Shown here piece by piece: positions 62,684 to 64,000 of a DNA stretch of 64,000 bases. The notes under the pieces were generated by a model. That model worked only from the letters and a program-made list of their open reading frames with translations. It was not told the origin of the DNA and searched no databases. How positions within the stretch are numbered: position 1 is the stretch's first letter; each line of letters opens with the position of its first letter. The DNA is taken from the NCBI GenBank assembly GCA_031286695.1, contig JAITTY010000002.1, positions 62,001 through 126,000 of the forward strand, read 5' to 3'. The stretch comes from Sphingobacterium sp. GTDB lineage: Bacteria > Bacteroidota > Bacteroidia > Sphingobacteriales > Sphingobacteriaceae. Made by a program: the position numbers and the translations under genes.

Positions 62684-64000
62684 ATGAAAATTAAACGAAA
62701 TTTTGGAAGAATAGTATTTGTGTTAGGTATATGCGCAATGCTTTTGGTAGGCTGCAAAAAGTTTTTGACTGTAGAGCCAATTGATCGGCTTACTGGAAAC
62801 AATTTCTACCAATCTAAAGAGGATGTAGAAGCCAATATAGCACGTATTTATAACCAGTTTTTTGAAAAATTGAATGAATCTTGGGTAATAGGTGCCATCG
62901 GAGAAGCGCGGTCTGGAGAAATCTTTCCCTCGCCAACATCGGGCACCGACCGTATGATTCTTCGGGATCTAGGGACAAACAATATGAATGCTGTCTATCT
63001 GAATACATTAGGTGGTGGGCGTTCGAGTGGCTATGCCATGTATAAGGTTTCTATTTGGGACACCTATTATAAGGTCATTCAAAGCTGTAATATCTTAATC
63101 GCCAAACTGGAAGAAGGAATTCCAGGGCTATCTGCTGCAGACAAGGATCGCTATAAGGCCGAAGCTACTTTTATGCGTTGCTTGAGCTATTTTTGGATGG
63201 TCCGACTTTATGGTGATGTTGTGTATTATACAGAAGCTTATTTTGCAAAGCAACTTCCCCGCGAAGATATGGTGTCTGTTATCATCAAGTGTATTGCCGA
63301 TTTGGAATCGGTCAAGGATATTATGCCTTGGACTTTTGGTGACGCATCTCAACGGGGCGCCCGAGCCAGTCGGGGGAGTATAATTGCTTTGCTGATGCAT
63401 ATGAAAATGTGGAATGCCAATTTTGATTCGGGCAACTCAGCGAAGTATTATGAAAGTGTTGCGAGCTTAGGTAAGGAGCTGCGTGCAAGCGGCGTGCATC
63501 ATCTGTACAAATTAACGGCAGAGGAATGGGCTAAAGTCTCCAAGGGACGTACCGAAGAATCACTTTTCGAATTTTACCGTACCATCAACTATGGAGATCA
63601 AAATAATGCCTATGCACCTTTGTGGGATCATTTTCTTCGATGGCCTTATAAGTTTCCCCGGTACAATCAACAAAATAGCATTGCCTATTACTCATCCATT
63701 TTTATGTCCCGTATTTATCCAGTAAATGGTTCGGCGGACAAGCGGAAAGACCTTTGGTATGAGGATATGTACGCTGATAATGGACAATTTGTGCTGAAAA
63801 AATTTGCAGCAAATGTATTTGCGTCCGGTAATGAAGACTCTAATCCTGATAATACATTTATGATATTTCGCTATGCTGATGCGCTACTCTTAGAGGCAGA
63901 GGCGTTGGCGAATTTAGGCGGATCACGAGAGGCAGAGGCTATTTCGGTACTCAATATCGTTCGCGATCGTGCCGAAGCGTCGCGATATTCTGGTGGGGGA
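62684..64000 (+). CDS. SusD/RagB-family substrate-binding lipoprotein (3' end outside window)
   Basis: The frame is open from the ATG at 62684 to the window edge, exactly 439 codons. It starts with a lipoprotein signal ending LVGC, followed by KKFLTVEPIDRLTGNNFY. The recognisable SusD parts are TFMRCLSYFWMVRLYGDVVYY in the middle, then RYADALLLEAEALANLGG and VLNIVRDRAEA. The final ErrRE-xxGEG segment lies outside. It is the counterpart of the SusD at 27974-29572 and pairs with the SusC at 59517-62672. The next genes, if the copy is complete, should be Fas1 and DUF5008. Confidence 0.93.
   Translation, partial: MKIKRNFGRIVFVLGICAMLLVGCKKFLTVEPIDRLTGNNFYQSKEDVEANIARIYNQFFEKLNESWVIGAIGEARSGEIFPSPTSGTDRMILRDLGTNNMNAVYLNTLGGGRSSGYAMYKVSIWDTYYKVIQSCNILIAKLEEGIPGLSAADKDRYKAEATFMRCLSYFWMVRLYGDVVYYTEAYFAKQLPREDMVSVIIKCIADLESVKDIMPWTFGDASQRGARASRGSIIALLMHMKMWNANFDSGNSAKYYESVASLGKELRASGVHHLYKLTAEEWAKVSKGRTEESLFEFYRTINYGDQNNAYAPLWDHFLRWPYKFPRYNQQNSIAYYSSIFMSRIYPVNGSADKRKDLWYEDMYADNGQFVLKKFAANVFASGNEDSNPDNTFMIFRYADALLLEAEALANLGGSREAEAISVLNIVRDRAEASRYSGGG

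Overview
The window comes from a Bacteroidota genome, most likely the Sphingobacteriaceae (Sphingobacterium or Pedobacter type). The reasons are the density of SusC/SusD pairs, lipoprotein signals on nearly every accessory protein, Bacteroidota-only families (DUF4843, DUF4959/DUF5000, DUF4998, DUF4983, DUF5007, DUF5008, DUF3823) and moderate GC. The genus is an inference. No tRNA, rRNA, insertion sequence or CRISPR array was seen. Family names come from reading motifs and order; no database was searched.

Region 1 (1-17954, minus strand) holds two tandem loci of the same plan: ECF sigma factor, FecR-type anti-sigma factor, SusC with an N-terminal STN signalling domain, SusD, then small surface lipoproteins. 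The right locus (17954 to 8318) ends with a DUF4959/DUF5000 protein and a DUF4998 protein, then a hairpin. The left locus (8200 to beyond base 1) ends with a DUF4843 protein and a PKD-like lipoprotein cut by the window edge. Both look like trans-envelope signalling loci in which ligand uptake by SusC releases the sigma factor.

Region 2 (17955-39476, plus strand) starts with a 650-base intergenic region holding the degenerate 3' end of a lost sulfatase gene and LacI-type palindromes. A tightly packed 12-gene operon follows: SusC, SusD, Fas1, DUF5007, SusC, SusD, Fas1, DUF5008/delta-60, pseudo-phosphatase/LamG, M60 metallopeptidase, phosphatase-like/LamG, DUF3823/NHL. It has no glycoside hydrolase. 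Its clear enzyme is the M60 peptidase, a family that includes mucin and O-glycoprotein peptidases, so a glycoprotein or peptide substrate is the best guess.

Region 3 (39714-43607) is a patch of small accessory genes: a PLDc_N-like membrane protein, a LacI regulator (minus), a degenerate C39-like protein, a lipoprotein resembling the N-terminal part of M60 peptidases without the catalytic part, an orphan receiver-like protein and an overlapping unknown ORF.

Region 4 (43747-52101) holds a formylglycine-type sulfatase (minus), a second LacI regulator, and an operon of GH92 alpha-mannosidase, basic-secretory-protein peptidase and a second GH92. Together these suggest N-glycan or mannoprotein attack.

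Region 5 (52790-64000, plus strand) repeats the opening order of region 2 (SusC, SusD, Fas1, DUF5007, SusC, SusD) as a diverged paralogous copy, cut by the window edge. The neighbouring LacI regulators and shared palindromes suggest that regions 2-5 act as one glycoprotein-directed system, unlike the sigma/FecR control of region 1.
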